Shown here: positions 11,699 to 26,600 of the stretch, piece after piece
Numbering within the stretch: the first letter of the stretch is position 1
How the letters are laid out: every line of letters begins with the position of its first letter
Assembly (NCBI GenBank): GCA_020086605.1
Contig: JACBWW010000021.1
Span: forward strand, 7,082,679-7,146,678
Length of the DNA: 64,000 nucleotides
DNA from: Lanius collurio
Lineage: Eukaryota > Chordata > Aves > Passeriformes > Laniidae
Reading direction: 5' to 3'
The notes under the pieces: generated by a model
Seen by the model: the letters and a program-made list of their open reading frames with translations, nothing else
Told to the model about the DNA's origin: nothing
The model's database searches: none
Made by a program: the position numbers and the translations under genes

Positions 11699-14600
11699 GT
11701 GAGTCGGGGCTGCCGCGGCGGCCGAGCGGGCGGAACCAGGGGCTGCGGCCTTCCCGCGCCCGCCGGAATCGGGCTGGCAGCGGCCTCTTCAGCCTCGGCC
11801 CTCACGGGGGCTGTTCTCCCCTCACGGTCTCCGTTTTCCCCCTCAGGGAACCCCGCCATCCCCTCACGGTCCAAATTTCCCCCTTAGAATCTCCGTTTTC
11901 CCCTCAGGGTTGAATTTTTCCCATCAAGGTCGCAGTTCTCCTCAAGGGTCTCAATCCTCCTCTCAGGCATCAGCCCCAGGGCAGCCCTTGCAGAGGGTGT
12001 CAGGAGCCTCCTTAGTGCTTTAAGGAAATAATTCATCGATTTCTCAGTGCGGAAGGACTTAAACGGAAAGCTAAAAATTCTGTCTGTTCTGCAGTTGTTA
12101 GAATTGCTGATTACACTTCGTACTAAGTACACAGAATTTATTCTGTAGGAACTGGTTTTCCTGGAAACCAGTTGCCATTTTTATAGCTCAAAAAGGGAAC
12201 ACAAGAATAAGTTCTGATAGTAGAGGAAACCATGGTGGAATTTTTGGTAATTCTAAAATCGGGGGATTCCAGGAAGAATCTGTTCAGATCTTGGTGGGTT
12301 TCCCATGTTAGGACAGCCCTGGTTTTTAGGGAACTCTTGAGCAGTTTGCTGTGCACACTGAAGTGTAGAACTTAACTCCCTCATCTCTTCTCTGGATTTG
12401 TTTTCGCCTCTCTCTGAGCAATTCTTGCTTAGGACGTCACCAAGCACCCGGCTCCCCCCAGGAACTGGCTCACTCCACTTCGTTAAAACACATTTTGAAA
12501 CAAAAACAACAGTACAACGTTTGCAGTCAAAGGCTCCTTTGTCAAAGCAGCTGGGTGATGCTGACTTATCTGAGGATTCAACGCAAAAAAATATTAGTAG
12601 TAGTTGCTAATTTTTAAGGAAGGTATAAGCAAATTGGAAGGAATTCTTCAGGGTTTCTCTAGGTTTCCCCCTTTGCTTATTTTACGCAGTGAAATTAAAC
12701 AAGTAGAGCAGGTAGATGAGCAAAAAAGCTATCTGATCTGAGAAAGTCCTAAAATTTAAGTTTAGATTTTTTAAATGGTACTCACTTTGAAATCTCTTCG
12801 CTTTCACTGTTCCCGGTACCAAAACTGGAGTCTTGTCTGTGTGTCCTCTGATTGGGTTACTTCACATTAAGACATTAAAATCCTCCTGAAAGAAACAACA
12901 GCATTTGCTAAAATAAATACCATCAGCATTTTAAGTCCCTGCTTTGTACAACAACTGAAATTAAATCAGATCCAGCAGTCTGTAAAACATTCAAGGACGC
13001 ATTAGCAGGGATGGGCCAGCAGTGAGAAGGGCTTGGTGGGGTGAAACAGCCTGTCAGAACTTTTCAGGCCAATTTCAAGATTTTTTTCCAGAGTTTTCAT
13101 CCTGTTAAATAGAAAATTGCTTGAGGATGAGAAGCAGTTGATGGTGTAATTGCTAGATATATTTTTATTTGTTCAGGTCTCAGTAGGGTGCTCTGAATGC
13201 TTTAATTCATGGAGTACTGGGGCAAAACAAAGCTATTTAAAGTGCTCAACATAGATCTGTCTGTTATTATTGTGATATATTTATCATAGCTTAAAACAGC
13301 AAATAAGATTGGTTCAGTTTTCATACTATATCATGTGATTGTTCTTCCTTCTCTTTTTGGATTTTTACCTCTCCTCTCCCCTCCTCCCCCAGCATATTTG
13401 GGTTCTCTTTAATCCTTGGTGTAATTTTAAGAGTATTTTTTATGGTTTATTCCACCAGGTGGCTCTCAAGGCCCAGAATGTAGGAACTACTCTGTGTACC
13501 TGACAGCTCTGAGCATTTGGGAGCATATAGGGCATGTTTGTACAACGTTTATTCAGTCTGGAAAACACTATGAAGAGTGGTCAATACCTTACTCCACTTG
13601 GGAAAAAAACTGCAAAAAGAAATTGTAATAATTAAAAAAATTATTACTAGACACACAATGTGCTAGAAGTGCTTAAATACACTCGGGTATGAGAGAACAG
13701 GGAAATTACTGCAAGAAAGCTACATCTGCTTCTCTGATTATTTAACTCTTCTGAACCATTATTTCTGGTCTTCAGCTCCCCTTTTTCAAAAGTATTTGCA
13801 CTTTCAGAAGACCTAGTAAGATTCAGCATTAAAAATGGGGAGGGATGTGAGATTTTACAATATTGCCATGTCCTCTCTTGTTTTCAAAATCATCTTGTCT
13901 ACAGGAAAGAATATGAAATTAAAAGTCAATATTTAAGTCAGTAAAATGAGCAAACATTTATAGAAATAGCTGAGAATTATTTCCAAAAGTATTGGTCATA
14001 ACTATGGTCTGCTGTATTAAAAATTATAAATACTTGTGAGTGAAGAAGGGACACAACTAATAAACTTGCTGAAAAATATAAGTGAGTGACTGCCTGGAAG
14101 TAATGAAACCTTTTCCTCTGGAAAGATTCTAGAGAGGTTTGGAAGTTCCTGGCACTACGTGACACCAGCCAGGATCAGTTACTGGACTGAGCCAGTAACT
14201 CAACAAACTTGCTGTTTGTTGTTAAATGGTTTTCTGTTAGAAAAAAGGCAAAATCAGTCATGGGATGAACTGGAGTGGGGGAATTACTCAGCAAATGTGG
14301 TGCTCTTAGTGTGGTACAGGGCTTTGGAGGCTGCAGGAGGTCATGACCCAGGATGATGCTGGAGCAGCCAAAATGGCCACAAATAATTCCCTGTAGAGCT
14401 CCTACTGCTCCAAATGCTTCTATACAGTGTGGGACACAAATCCAGGATGTATCCATTTGGATTCAGCAGTTACTGGTAACACTGGGACCATTATTTCAGT
14501 AAAATAAGTGTCCAGCAGGGTTTCACAGGGGACCCTGAACTCTGCACCCTGTTTTTGAGTGACACCAAGCAGCTCTGTCAGTGCCATGAACTTTTTCATG

Positions 14601-17600
14601 TGTGTTTTTAGGGCTCTGTAGTGGTGCTGCAGCTGGAGAGTGTTTGCATTCCTGTCATCCAGAGAGCTGCTGGTGCTCTCAGGGAGGCCCAGCCCAGGCC
14701 TCGCTCCTGTTGTGGTTACACAGTGACTCACTTGGTTTTCCAGGCTCTTTGCATGGCAAACCACTGACACTTTCAGTGGCTGAGCAGTTTAATATTAACT
14801 CACTCATAAGTTACTCATAAGCTGGACAAACCACCTCCTTTTGCCATATTAATTTTCTAGGAGTTTATTCTGATCAGTACTCTCTAAATTAGATAACAAG
14901 GTATTCTGGCTGAATTTCCTTCTTTCATTAAAACCCAGACTGTCTTGGAAAGAAATTTTTGGAATGCTGGGGTGGTAAATATAACCCTTAAAACTAATTC
15001 CTGCATCAAATGAGAACTCAGTTTGAGTTGCAGTGTGTATTTCTTTTGTAGTCTCTGCTTGTTTACTCTAAAGACCAAAATCTAATTGCTCCAAGTGACT
15101 TTTTTGGGAGAGAACTCCTTTCAAGATGCTCAGTTTCCTGCCAGGAGTGATCAGGCTGTTGTGTAGTGATTTCTTACAGCCCCACATGCAGTCTGAGACA
15201 CAGCAAGTCTGAAGCCTTTCACAAAATTCCTGAAGCCCTTTGAGTTTAGTGTGCAACATCAATTTTTACTGGGAGAGAAATTTCACAGGAAATTGGCAAA
15301 ATCTTGGGATGGAGGATGGGTAATCAGCAGCACAATGGGATGAAAGAAAATCCCTAAAAATACATGATTAAGTAGCAGGTAATAGGAAATGGGACATGGC
15401 CTCATTTTAGCAGTGCTTTGAGACCTTAATTTGTCCATGAACTCTTCTAAAAAAAAGAAAACACTTAAAAAGCAAATGTGAAATTCATAACAGCTTTTGA
15501 AAATCTTTTGTAAAAGTTGTTTTGTTTTGTACCCTTGTCAGGGTGACTGACTCAAGTAACTTTTGAGCTGATTTTCTTTCCCCGCCCCATTTTCCTCCCT
15601 AAGTCTTACTGCTGATTTTCTGGGTTTCAGTAATTTCTGTGGACTCTTAGTTTGTTGTGGCATTGACTTGTAATTCTGTTATCTTAGACCGATTTTTATT
15701 TAGTTACTTCTTTTTAACTGTCAAAACACTGGTAAAGGGAAATTTATATCATATTTAAAACCTCTGAGAAGACAAAGCTCAGAATCCAGATTTGTTTGGT
15801 AGTGACTCAAGATCATTGTCCCTCAGCTCCAAAGTGATGTGGATAACCTTAGCTTGGAATATCTTCTGATTAAAGACCAATTACTCAGAAAACTATTGTC
15901 ATCCAAATGAAAATAAAATAAAATGTGAATCTGGAAAAAGCATTTAGATGTGGCATTTTTTTATTTTAAGAAACCCAGAAAGGAGACTCCTGTTTCATCC
16001 TCTTAGGTAGGAAATGGCTGCAGGTTCCTGTTTCCAAGGTCACATTTCTCCCTCAGATTCCCTGTCTCCTCCTCAAGGCTACAAATAATCCTGGTTTACA
16101 GCTCTCACTGCCTTTTGCCGTGTGCTCATTCACCAGATCTATTTCTCAGCCTTTGCAGTTTAGTTGTAAAAATCATTGCAACCTTGGCAAGGAGATTTTC
16201 TTGTCTTTTTACTAATAAGATAAATTCAAATTCATCTCCAGACTATTTGGGGGACAACCTGTTCTAGCAGCTCCAGGAACTCTCTCTCAGTACCTTAAAA
16301 TACAAATCCTTGAAAAGCCATGTACTTTATTCTTTAACTCTTCTGCTGCCCCAGGCAATTCTAGATGACTCAGTCCATTTTATAAATAATTGACCTGTGT
16401 TTCAAAGTGTCTGTGAGTTCATCCAGCCTGAACAAGATATCCTGGCCTTTTCCTCAAGGTATTATGGGATACTCTGCTTCCAACTCTAATTCAGCTCCAG
16501 GACTGTTCCTGGGAAGGTTCCTGCCTTGAAGGGCAGCATTTGACAGCACCTGAGCAAAGCACTGCCTTGGTTTTTAATTGTTGAACACCTACCTGGAATT
16601 TAATGGGAATTACAACAGAACTGTAGGAACTGGGTTTATTTTCTCATTAGTTACCTTTAGGTTTTGGTCACAGTTAAACAGTTCTTTACATCTTAATGAG
16701 CATGCAAGGGTTGTAATACAGTTTAGGTTTTCTCTCCATACATCCTGTTTACAGGTACTAAGTTTGAGGTTAACACTTGAAAGGGCATTTGTAGGAAAAC
16801 AAAAGGCTTTCTGCAGCTTTTGTGCCATATTTTATATTGAAAACAAGAAAGTAAACTCTTTTGAAAGCTAAGCAATAAAATCTAGGACAGAGTAACAAAT
16901 TGAGTTGAATTTTTAAAGATCTTGAGTATATACAGGGTTACTGTAGTAAAGATGGATCTGCATTGGCACTGTACTTTTCTAGACAAATTAATTTCTCGAT
17001 GCTGGTTTTATCCTCCTCATCATCCATTTTCTCTCCTACAGGTATCACAGGAAAAGATGACATTACTGTGGGTGCAATTACCAGTGGAAGAGTGAATTTT
17101 TACCCCTGGACAATAGATAACAAATATTATTCTGCAGATATCCACTTCTGTGTGGTCCCAAACACATTCCATGTGACTGGAGAGATTGCTGAGTCTGTTC
17201 AAGCATTTATTGTGTACTTCGACAGCACAACAGTAAGGCTCTTTTGCTTCATTCTCTTGTTTTATCTCTGTGATGTAGCTGCCTTATCACAGTGATAACC
17301 ATAAATCAGATTCTCCCTCCATCCCCTTTAGGTTGTTCTATTAATTGGCAGAAGATCAGTATTGAATTTCCCAGCTAGCAGTAGTTAGTTTCCTTCTCTC
17401 TTACTCCTCTACTCCAGCTGGAAGAGGGGTTTTCAGGATTCAGTATATCACTATGGCAAATCCTTTTCCAGCTCACCATCTCAAGCTTTATTCCTAGCTG
17501 GTACTGCTTCTTAAAGGCTCCTTTAGGATAGCCAGGATTTTGGTAGCTAAACATAAAATTCTGTGCATTTTACCCAAAATTGTTTCTACTAAATGAGCAG

Positions 17601-20600
17601 CAGTGAAAACTGGTTTAGCAGAAACCAGAAAGACTGAGACAAAAAAAGCCTATTTCTTTAAATAATTCAATTCTAATACTGTTTAAAGCATTGTAGGATG
17701 TATTGCAAAGAATACTTTTATTTTCCCTTTTAGAAAACTGGACTGGATGGTGTCTCCGAATGGCTGCCCCTGACAGAAGAGTGGCTGCCAGAAGTGATGA
17801 TCCTGGTTTGTAACAGAGTGTCTGAGAACGGTAGGAGACCCAAACAACTTCCATCCTCACTTAGAGCCATTAACCTGCATAATAATCGACTTTCTAATTA
17901 CATCAGCAATTCCTTCTTAGAATGTGTGGGTGAGACTGGCCTGGAGAGCTGATAGAGCACAGCCAGGTGACTCTGGGGAACAGGAGCAGAAACCTTCAGC
18001 AGGTTGTGGTTAAAGCTGAATCAGAGCTTTACCAGCTTGCTCAGAGTGAGCCACTGCAAGGCAACTAAAAGGCATTCCTGCTGCTGGATGTGCATGAGCC
18101 TGCTGAAAAATGGGGAGGACTTGGTTGCTTAATTCCATTTTTTTGACCATTTGGACATTGAACACACACATTTGCTTTGGTTCTAAATAACAGCAAGCTG
18201 TGAGGTACAGAGGTGTCCCTGCAGCTTAATTCACTGTCAAACCCAGAGTCAACAAAAGTCTTCATTCACACTTACATTGCCCTGTGAGTGTCCTCTCCAA
18301 AACCATTTGATTCTGTTCCTCAGTTCCAAGCAGAAGTTTAAAGCTCTGTTTTTGGAATCCACAGAGAATGGAGGGAGGATCCATGCCAGCTACTCTACAC
18401 TTTCCCATACAATCCAGAATAAGCAAACAACTTTGAGGGAATAAAACACAGCTAAATATTCTGATAAATATGCTGGTATTTGTCTTAAATCTGCGTATTT
18501 AATACTCATTTTCGTCTCCCAATTTAGGTGTAAACAGACAGAAAGCTCAAGAATGGTGCATCAAACATGGCTTTGAGCTGGTAGAACTTAGCCCTGAGGA
18601 GCCGCCTGATGAGGATGGTAGGTCTTCTGCTTCTCTTGCAATTTTGAGAATGAAAAAGTGCACCAAAATATCTTCTAAATAAAGTTATGCCCCTCACAAT
18701 TGTTTATGTGCCACATGATTACATCATGGAATGCTCCCAGTTGGTGGGGCTTAGTCTCAGCTATAAAAGGTCAGGAGGAGGAGGAGGTTTTTTCCTCTGA
18801 GAAATTCCATTTGTCTCCTCCCAAATACAGCTGCTGTTTATGTAGCACCTACGTAAAAATATTATCTGCTCCTTTTTCTGGCACTGCCCCCAGGACTGTA
18901 TTGATACAGCAGAAGTTTATATTCCACTTAGAAAATAAATGTAAAGAACCATTTTTTCTGCATAAGGGCAAAAAAATTCTTGTTTTAAAGACTTAAAAAC
19001 TATTTTATACTATCTATCCTCTCTTGGTACAAACAGTGACTTGAAAATGGCAGGTTATTAAAAACATTTCAGAGCAACATGAGCTGTTACACAGGAAATA
19101 AACCAGTTTCAGAATCACTGGCTGCCCATACATTTATAACTCGAAAAGAAAAAAAAAAAAGCAAGAAAAGTTAGAAGTGTGATGTTCCACTCTTGAAAAG
19201 TGACTGTGCATTTCCTGACAGCCTTATCAGCAACAGCCTTATCTCTTCACTTCAGTGATACAAAAAAGCGTTTACACCTTGCCTCTCTGGAGCAAAATGA
19301 GATAACTGAGTGCATTTGCAGGTTGGAGTGGAATTAGTCACTAACATTTGCTCTATTTCAGGTTCTCCAAGCACACTACTGTCATCAATAATAATTCACT
19401 ATAAAAGCCTCTGCTAGAAAACATCCTCACCCCTTTCCCCCCTTTAAAGGCCTACTAAAATTGGATCTTGAGTAGCTGAGAAATCTCCCTCTCTCCCCAC
19501 CATGCCTTTAAAAGTGGGTTGGTATTTTTTTTTCAGTCAAGGAGGGCAGGATTCACTTTGATTCACAGAAACCAGGAAAATCAGAAGTGAAGACCTCTTA
19601 GACTAAACATATACTAAGTGCTTTAAAAATTAGTAACCTTGAATCAAGTTATTTTTCTATTGAATAATTGTTGTAAAGCACAAGCTCTTTACCATTTAAA
19701 TAATGGGAATAATAACAACTCAGGATGTTAATTTTGGGAATATTAGGATACATGTTCTTTCCTAGCTGTTGGGTAGTTGATTCACTGTGACTCATGCAGA
19801 GGAGGAACTGTGTTCCAGTGAGTAACTTATTTACCCCACAAACATTCTGGGTGAGTTACAAAAGGCACAACAGATGCTGTAAACACAATGGGCCAATCTC
19901 GGTTCAAAATTCTGACATTTCAAGCAGCTCATCTCAAACTAGAACTGTTGTTTTGACTGACTGTCAGTTGTTTGCACAGTCAGGACAAGAGCTCTAAACT
20001 GAGGCTCTTGATAATGACTCTGATATCAAACCAAACAGTGGCATCACAGAGGGCAAAAAATCTGATTTCAGCCTTAAATTAATTTCTAAAGACAGTTTCA
20101 ATTGCCGCACCTGTCCCTGAGTCACTTGAGTTTGATTTCTAAACAACATATTTTTGTATCCAAAGGATTGTTTGGGTTTTTTTTTTCCCTTTGTCAACCT
20201 TCACAAACATGGGAAGCTGACTAAACTGAGGAAATGGGAAAACTGACTTGATTCAAAGTGGCGTCAGATCTATTTAGTAAATAAGTTGTAATCTGAATAA
20301 TGCTTTCCTTGGTCTTTCAAGTTACTGTAATTCCCAGTATTACTGGAACATTCAGACATAGATATTGTGGGGACAGCTTTACCATATTCCTTTCCATTTT
20401 TTACAAGCATTGCACCCTTTTTTTAATGGTTGTCTCAAGTTCTGTACTCACTAAAGGAAGGGAAAGTAATTCTAATATCTATTTTTATGCTATACAGCAT
20501 TGTAAAAGATCTTGGGGCAAGAAATTTAAGATCCTTGTCTGTTACAATGAAATTTACTCAGATGTTACTTAACAATGTAGGCCTCCTGCTAAATATTTAA

Positions 20601-23600
20601 CAAAAAAAATGTAGACATCTCCAAAATGCTGAGCTCGCAGTTCATTGTACCTGGAAGCTCAGCCCAAGAAGTGAGACATTAATTTAGGTTTAATTGGCTT
20701 CTCCTGAAGCAGAGGTGAAAAATCTGTGTTTTGTACCAGAAGCAGAGTTTATGATTGTGAGAAGATAGGACAGGCCTTCAGCCCCACCTCTGGAGGCATG
20801 TCATGGTTTTCAGAGTCAATTTAGGAATGCAACTCTTTGTGTTTTGGTGCAGATGATTTCCCCGAGTCCACCGGAGTGAAGCGCATTGTGCAGGCCCTGA
20901 ATGCCAACGTGTGGTCCAACGTGGTCATGAAGAGTGGTAGGTGCCACAGGGCCTCTCCCTGAGCTCTGCAGGGCTGGCAGCTTTTATCAGAAGTTAAAAT
21001 TGAGCAGCTGCAGTGCTCCTGCACCAGTGCAGACACAGCTGGAGCACTCGAACCTTCCCCAGCAAGTAGGAAGGTTCAGGCATTCATTGTCCCTTATGAA
21101 CTCATGGGTAGTGGGTGAGATTTATCATGGAATGCTGGGATGGTTTGGGTGGGAAGGTTCCTTAAAGCTCATCTTTTCCTCTATCCCAGGTTGCTCCAAG
21201 CCCATCCAACCTGGTCTTCCACCCACAATTTCTCTGGACCACCTGTGCCAGGGCCTCCCCTCCCTCACAGGAAAGGATTTCTGTGTAAAGCTTGTTCCCA
21301 TTCCAGCATCTCCTCCTGCTCTCTCTCTACTTTAACTTGCACTCTACCAATAATTTGAATTAAATATTCCATTAATGCTACACATTGCAATGAAAAATCA
21401 AAGTTTGTTCCACCAAATTCTAGTAGGAAGTAGGTTATAATGACCAACTTGACCTAAAGACTGATAGAGGGTTTGGTGTAGAAGTAAAGGTTAAATTCCA
21501 CATTTGTTGTGGGGGATTTTTGTTTTGTTTTTTAAACTTTTGAACTAGCCAGTAGAACAGCAAGTGCAGAGATGAGATTTGGCAAGGGAGCCATGTCAAA
21601 CATTTAAGCACTTTGTCCTACAGAAAACCCCCCTTGAGTACAAGAAAACCACAGAATTTTTTGAAAACATTGCAAAAAATGGGCAACCCCAGATAATTTC
21701 CTGAAAAAACTAATTATCAGGTAGAGTTAGAATTCTGGAGAAAGCACTTTAGCCTTAGACTCATCAGAAAAGGAGATGCTGTGGTTGCAAGTGTAGATCC
21801 TTTCATTTACTTGAAAACCTTTAATTACCTTTCTAATCACACAAGCTGCTGCAGGAAATGTAGGAAGATGAAACACTTAAAAGAGTACTTGGTCTTAAAT
21901 TTCTTCTTTCACAAAGCCTTATCCCACCACCAACCTTCCGACCTTTTTGCTCCCTCATGTCCCATTTCCCACTGTTTTGCCTTCTCCCTTCCTATAACAA
22001 TTAAGTGTGGAATGATTTAAAGCACTGAGAGGCTGCTGTTAATTTCTGTATCTGCAAGGTGCTTGCTGGGACTCAGGGAAACCAGGATGAGAATTATTAA
22101 AGTACATTTTTTAATGCAGCTTTTTGAGTATTTCTCATCCCTCATCAGCACTGAGGTTAAGGTGGAGTCTGATTCAGTGTAACCATTACAGAGAACCAGA
22201 TAACTTGACATTCTCTGACAAGGTTATCTCACTTGTGCTAAAAGTGTTTTTTTCACAACAAATTTCTCGTATTTGGCAGATGCCACGTTACAAAACAGCA
22301 GAATTTAGTCACATGTTCAGTTCTTCACAAGGGGGGAAATTCCTGCACATCACTGGTGTGTTCTGTAAAGGTCAAACTCTGTGAAAAATCCAGATTTTCT
22401 CTCTCCACAGCAGCAACCCCACACAGCATTAAAGTATTACCACAAACCCCTCAGGAAGTGAGCTATATTTGGAAGGTGTTACAGCCTGACTGTGCCTTCA
22501 AAGGGAAATTGTTGAGCTCATTTTGCTTAAAATAAAACTTTTTTACAACCTGTAACATATCTTTTGTTTTCAGCTTCCTCCAGATCCTGGAAACTGGCTG
22601 CCATGTAAATTCAACTTTAGCTTTTCCACTAAAGGACCTGTAATTCCTGGCTCATTGAAAATGCAGGGAGGAGTTATCAGATAGCATAAGAGAGTTCTAG
22701 TAGTAAATGTGTAGTAACAAACACTTGTAGCACTATTAGGTGTGCCCTTAATTCAGCAGCATTGCCTTCATTCAACAACCTGTTTCCATGAGAATTTAAA
22801 CTTGCTGACAGACCAGGAATAACTTTTTTCAAGCACAAACATTAAACCCATATTATTTTAATTGCATTAAGCCCCAGCACAATCCTTCTCAGGTTTTTTT
22901 CACACACCTATTAACATTTTGAGCTTCAGATTTTTTTTCTCTAACCATTAAATGCATCATTCTCACACAGATCCCTTAAAACAATTACTAAATGTAACAC
23001 AGTTGAATTAGAAACAAGTTTAGATCAAGTAACCAATCCCAGATGCTTTGTGAAATAAAGCAGCGTTATCTTTACTAAAAGCCAAGGAAGCAGTCTTACC
23101 TGGGAGTCTCTCAGGAACAAATCCTTCCTGGAGTTGGTGTAAAGTTCTTGATTCTCCAGGCCATGGAGCTCCCTTCAGTCTCAGGAAGTTTTCTTTCCCT
23201 TGTGCAGGAGAACATGAGTGATTCTCTATGTAACACATTTCCCTCCCCACAAAGGTATTAAACTACTGTTGCCCTCTCTGTCCCTGCAAGAGCCTCTATG
23301 GCAAGAAGAGAAACCATTTCCAGCCCTCTAGAAGAAGCTGCTTACCTTCTTTCTTGCTTAAATCCCAGTTTTAGTGATCCCAGGTGAAGCTGCTTACCTC
23401 AGGTGGGCCCAGGAATGAGCCTGGCTCTAATTACCAAATTACCGTGATTGAGGGAGGCCATTTAAACAAATTGTGAGTTTGGATGTGTTAATTCCAGTTT
23501 TATGTGTAAGGATCACCATGTGTCAGCTGGAGACAGACTGGAGGAATAATAGGTGAAGGCAGTGGAAAAACTTGGCTATGAAACAGGAATCTGGGCATGC

Positions 23601-26600
23601 TGAATCCATGTTCAGAGCATCATGAATGTTACCTGGGAAACTACACAGAGCATAGAATCATGGAATCTGGAATGGTTTGGGTGGGAAGGAACCTTAAGGC
23701 CATTCCACCCTCTGCCATGGGCAGGGACACCTTCCCCTATCCCAGGCTACTCCAAGGCCTTGGACACTCCCAGGGATCCAGGGGCAGCCACAGCTGCTCG
23801 GGGCTCCATCGTAGCCACTGAGTCTTCCAGTAAGTGGGATGAGCTAATTTTTGGCATTGCTGCCACAAGAACACTGTGTAAGGCATCACCCACTTCCTGA
23901 ATTGCACCCAGAAGTTGAAATAACTTTTATATCCAATAAAAGGGGTTTATAAGAAGGGTTTTTCAAGGGTGTGCCTGCAACCAAGTGTTGTGTCTGCCTC
24001 CTCCCTAACCATGGATCCAGAGACAAATAGTTGCTGTTCACACATCCCTGCTGTAGATTCCAGGTTTTCTGGAAGGGATGACATTTGTAATAGTTGTGGC
24101 TAAGGTTCTGTAGGGTTGGAGGAGGGAATATGGAGCCACTGCCATTTTTCTGTACAGGACAAACTCTAATCCCAGATCTGAACGAGGTCCATGATTAGAT
24201 CACTCTAATGCTCCTCTGCCAGTGTGGGAATGTTCTCTCTCCAGGACATTCTGGACTGCAGTGTCCAACCTCGCTTGAGATGACTCAGAAATTGGCTCAA
24301 TGTCCATCTTTATGGCTTCCCAAAAGCCAGCTCTTTGCTCAGCCCCATGAAACTTGGGGAAGCTGCATTGCTTTGGGATGCAAGTCCCAAACTTTCATCC
24401 TCCAGTTCCTGTTAATTGACCTGACGGACTTCATGGGCTCTCATGTGGTAGCTGAACATTTTCCAGGAATTCATTCAGCTCCACTGATTCACTTCTTCCC
24501 ACCCCTTTGGCCAGGGATCTGTTAAAGCAGTAAAAGGGGATAAAGCAGAGCCAGTGGCCCCAAATACCTGCCAGGGATGGGGCAGGACAACATCGGCTGC
24601 AGGAGCAGGGAACGGGAACTGAGGGCTCAGGAATGCTCTCATGGAGCTGTGTTTACCTCAGTGCTGGGTGCCTGGTGGGCTCAGTTACACATCCAACCCC
24701 TCAAAATGAGAGTCTGGAGAAATGGTAAGGAAATTTGGACAGAGCAGCAAAATGACATCACCTCAACAGTTGAGTCTAGAGCTTAGTCATGAGTTTAATA
24801 ATTTAGAACATACTTCTTTTAAAAAGTAATATTAAATCTTTCTTCTGGCAGAAGTCATTGTTTCCTGGCTATTTCTGGTACAATAACTTCACATTAACTA
24901 AAATACAAAGATTTGCTGAAAAAATCTCTTGAGTCTCTTGTGTAATTGCAAATATTTACTACTCAGTGCAAGGCTGTTTGTATTGAGTCGTAAGTTATGA
25001 CTAAAAAAAATCCTGACTTAGTAAAATCACCTCATCATATCACCTATTATGCACATAGTTTTATATAAAACAAATTTTAAAATACAGCCTGTTTCAATTT
25101 AAGATACTGTACCACATTTACTATCTTAGGTTTAGGTTTAAAATCACTTTTTAGGTTGGGTTTTACAATAGCATTGAGATACATCCTAGGCCAGCAGTGG
25201 AGAAAGCCCAGAGTACCTTGCAGTGGGAAGAAACCCTGGATTTGATGGGTGAGTCCATCCAGGAATTCTGAATTAGATATTTAAAATTTTTCTTTGCCAT
25301 TATTTTCATGCTCAGCCTTTTCAGACAATGTGTGAGCAGAGGCTCTCGTTGCCTTTCCTGAGTCCAACCCCAAACTCAGTGCTGCTTGCCATGGAGGTTA
25401 GACCTGGGCATCAGGAACAGCAAATGCTGCTTCTGGATTTCCCAGCTGCTGTATTTGGAATTTACCAGCTCAGATCCTAACAGAGCAGAGACTTCCAACG
25501 AGAACTGAAAAGATCTCGCATCTCTTGCGGCTCACACGTCTCTTCCCTGTGGAGAATATTTAGCAGTAAACATTGCTAACACAGTTTAAAGCTTAGACAT
25601 TACGTGAAATTTCTGCTTAAAATCTATTTTCAAGTGCACTGGCATAGTTTTTCAGGGTGTTTTGTGTCTTCCCTGAAATACTCCCTCTCCCACCTGGCCA
25701 GTCCCAGTATTTGCAGTAATTTTGCACTGTGTGTTTGTTTCCAGACAGGTCCCAGGGCTTTGGACTCCTCAGCACGTTGGCAGGAGCAAACAGGAGCCGT
25801 GGCTGCGAAGAGGCCCCGGAGACAGAAGTAAACAGTAATTCCTGAATTCCTGGTTCCTGTTCTTCGCTCAGGCCTGCCCTTCATCCATGGGGTGGTGACT
25901 GGGACCTCTCCACTGTGTCTTGGAGCCAAAGGAAAGAGCACTAAAAGCATTCAAGATGGTTTTGATTATATCCCAATTATCCCATTTTGGGCAAAACAAA
26001 ACCTGTCATTTCATGGTGTTATTTGAAAAAAACCCAACAAATCTATCCTAAAAAATAATGCAGCACCAGTTTCTACTGTTGCAGAAGTGGCTTTTCATAG
26101 AACAGGTTTTGCAGTAACACTTTGAGATAAAGTGCAAGGTTTTGAAGTAAAAGCAGGAAGCACCTGATTTGCAGCTGATGTTTTTCATGCATTACTGGAT
26201 ACTCAAATATCTTTGTTTCCTGACAGTCCAACCCATCGCCAGGAGACAGGGAAGACTCCCAGTCCGATGGTGGAGAGGATGGAGCTGGCACAAACAACCT
26301 GGAGCTTGACAGTGCTGCAGGTGAGCTCTACTTGGAGCATCCACACCTGGATGGGACGGGCCCACAGAGCCCCTGAATTCTTCTCAGGGAAAAGTGGGGC
26401 ATAAAGGCACTTGCCAGAGCCAGGAGAGGTCCTTAAATAATTGCAGTATTCCAGGAGATGGGACTTTATTAGCAGCTGTATGTGAGATCTGAACGTTTGT
26501 TGTGGTTTCAGCACAGTCTCATCACTCTTTGATTCACTCTGTGGCTGTTTCTGGACAGATCATTCTGGAATCAGCAAGAAACCTTAAATACTGGATGAGC

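Larger units (their letters stand above)
11290..11760. promoter_or_regulatory. CpG-island divergent promoter of AAGAB (+) and IQCH (-)
   Basis: This is the most GC- and CpG-dense block in the window, spanning the AAGAB start codon and lying just upstream of the first IQCH exon candidate on the other strand. It holds SP1-like GC boxes, an ETS-like GCGGAAGG near 11598 and two ATGGCGGC (YY1-type) motifs. No TATA box is evident. Head-to-head AAGAB/IQCH is also the human arrangement. Transcription start sites are not determined. Confidence 0.75.
17233..20852 (+). other. AAGAB introns 2-4 (around exons 3 and 4)
   Basis: Introns 17233-17733, 17831-18527 and 18618-20852. Apart from an A-rich tract at about 19148-19160 I see nothing to annotate. 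Confidence 0.6.
20937..25744 (+). other. AAGAB intron 5
   Basis: The second longest AAGAB intron (intron 1 is longer). It carries two antisense CR1 3' ends, listed separately. The rest shows no exon-like or RNA-like feature I can support. Confidence 0.6.

Noticed and set aside
11164..11874. 236-codon minus-strand open frame across the CpG island
   Set aside because: GC-rich sequence is stop-poor on both strands. It overlaps AAGAB exon 1 antisense, is Arg/Gly/Pro-rich and has no recognisable domain.
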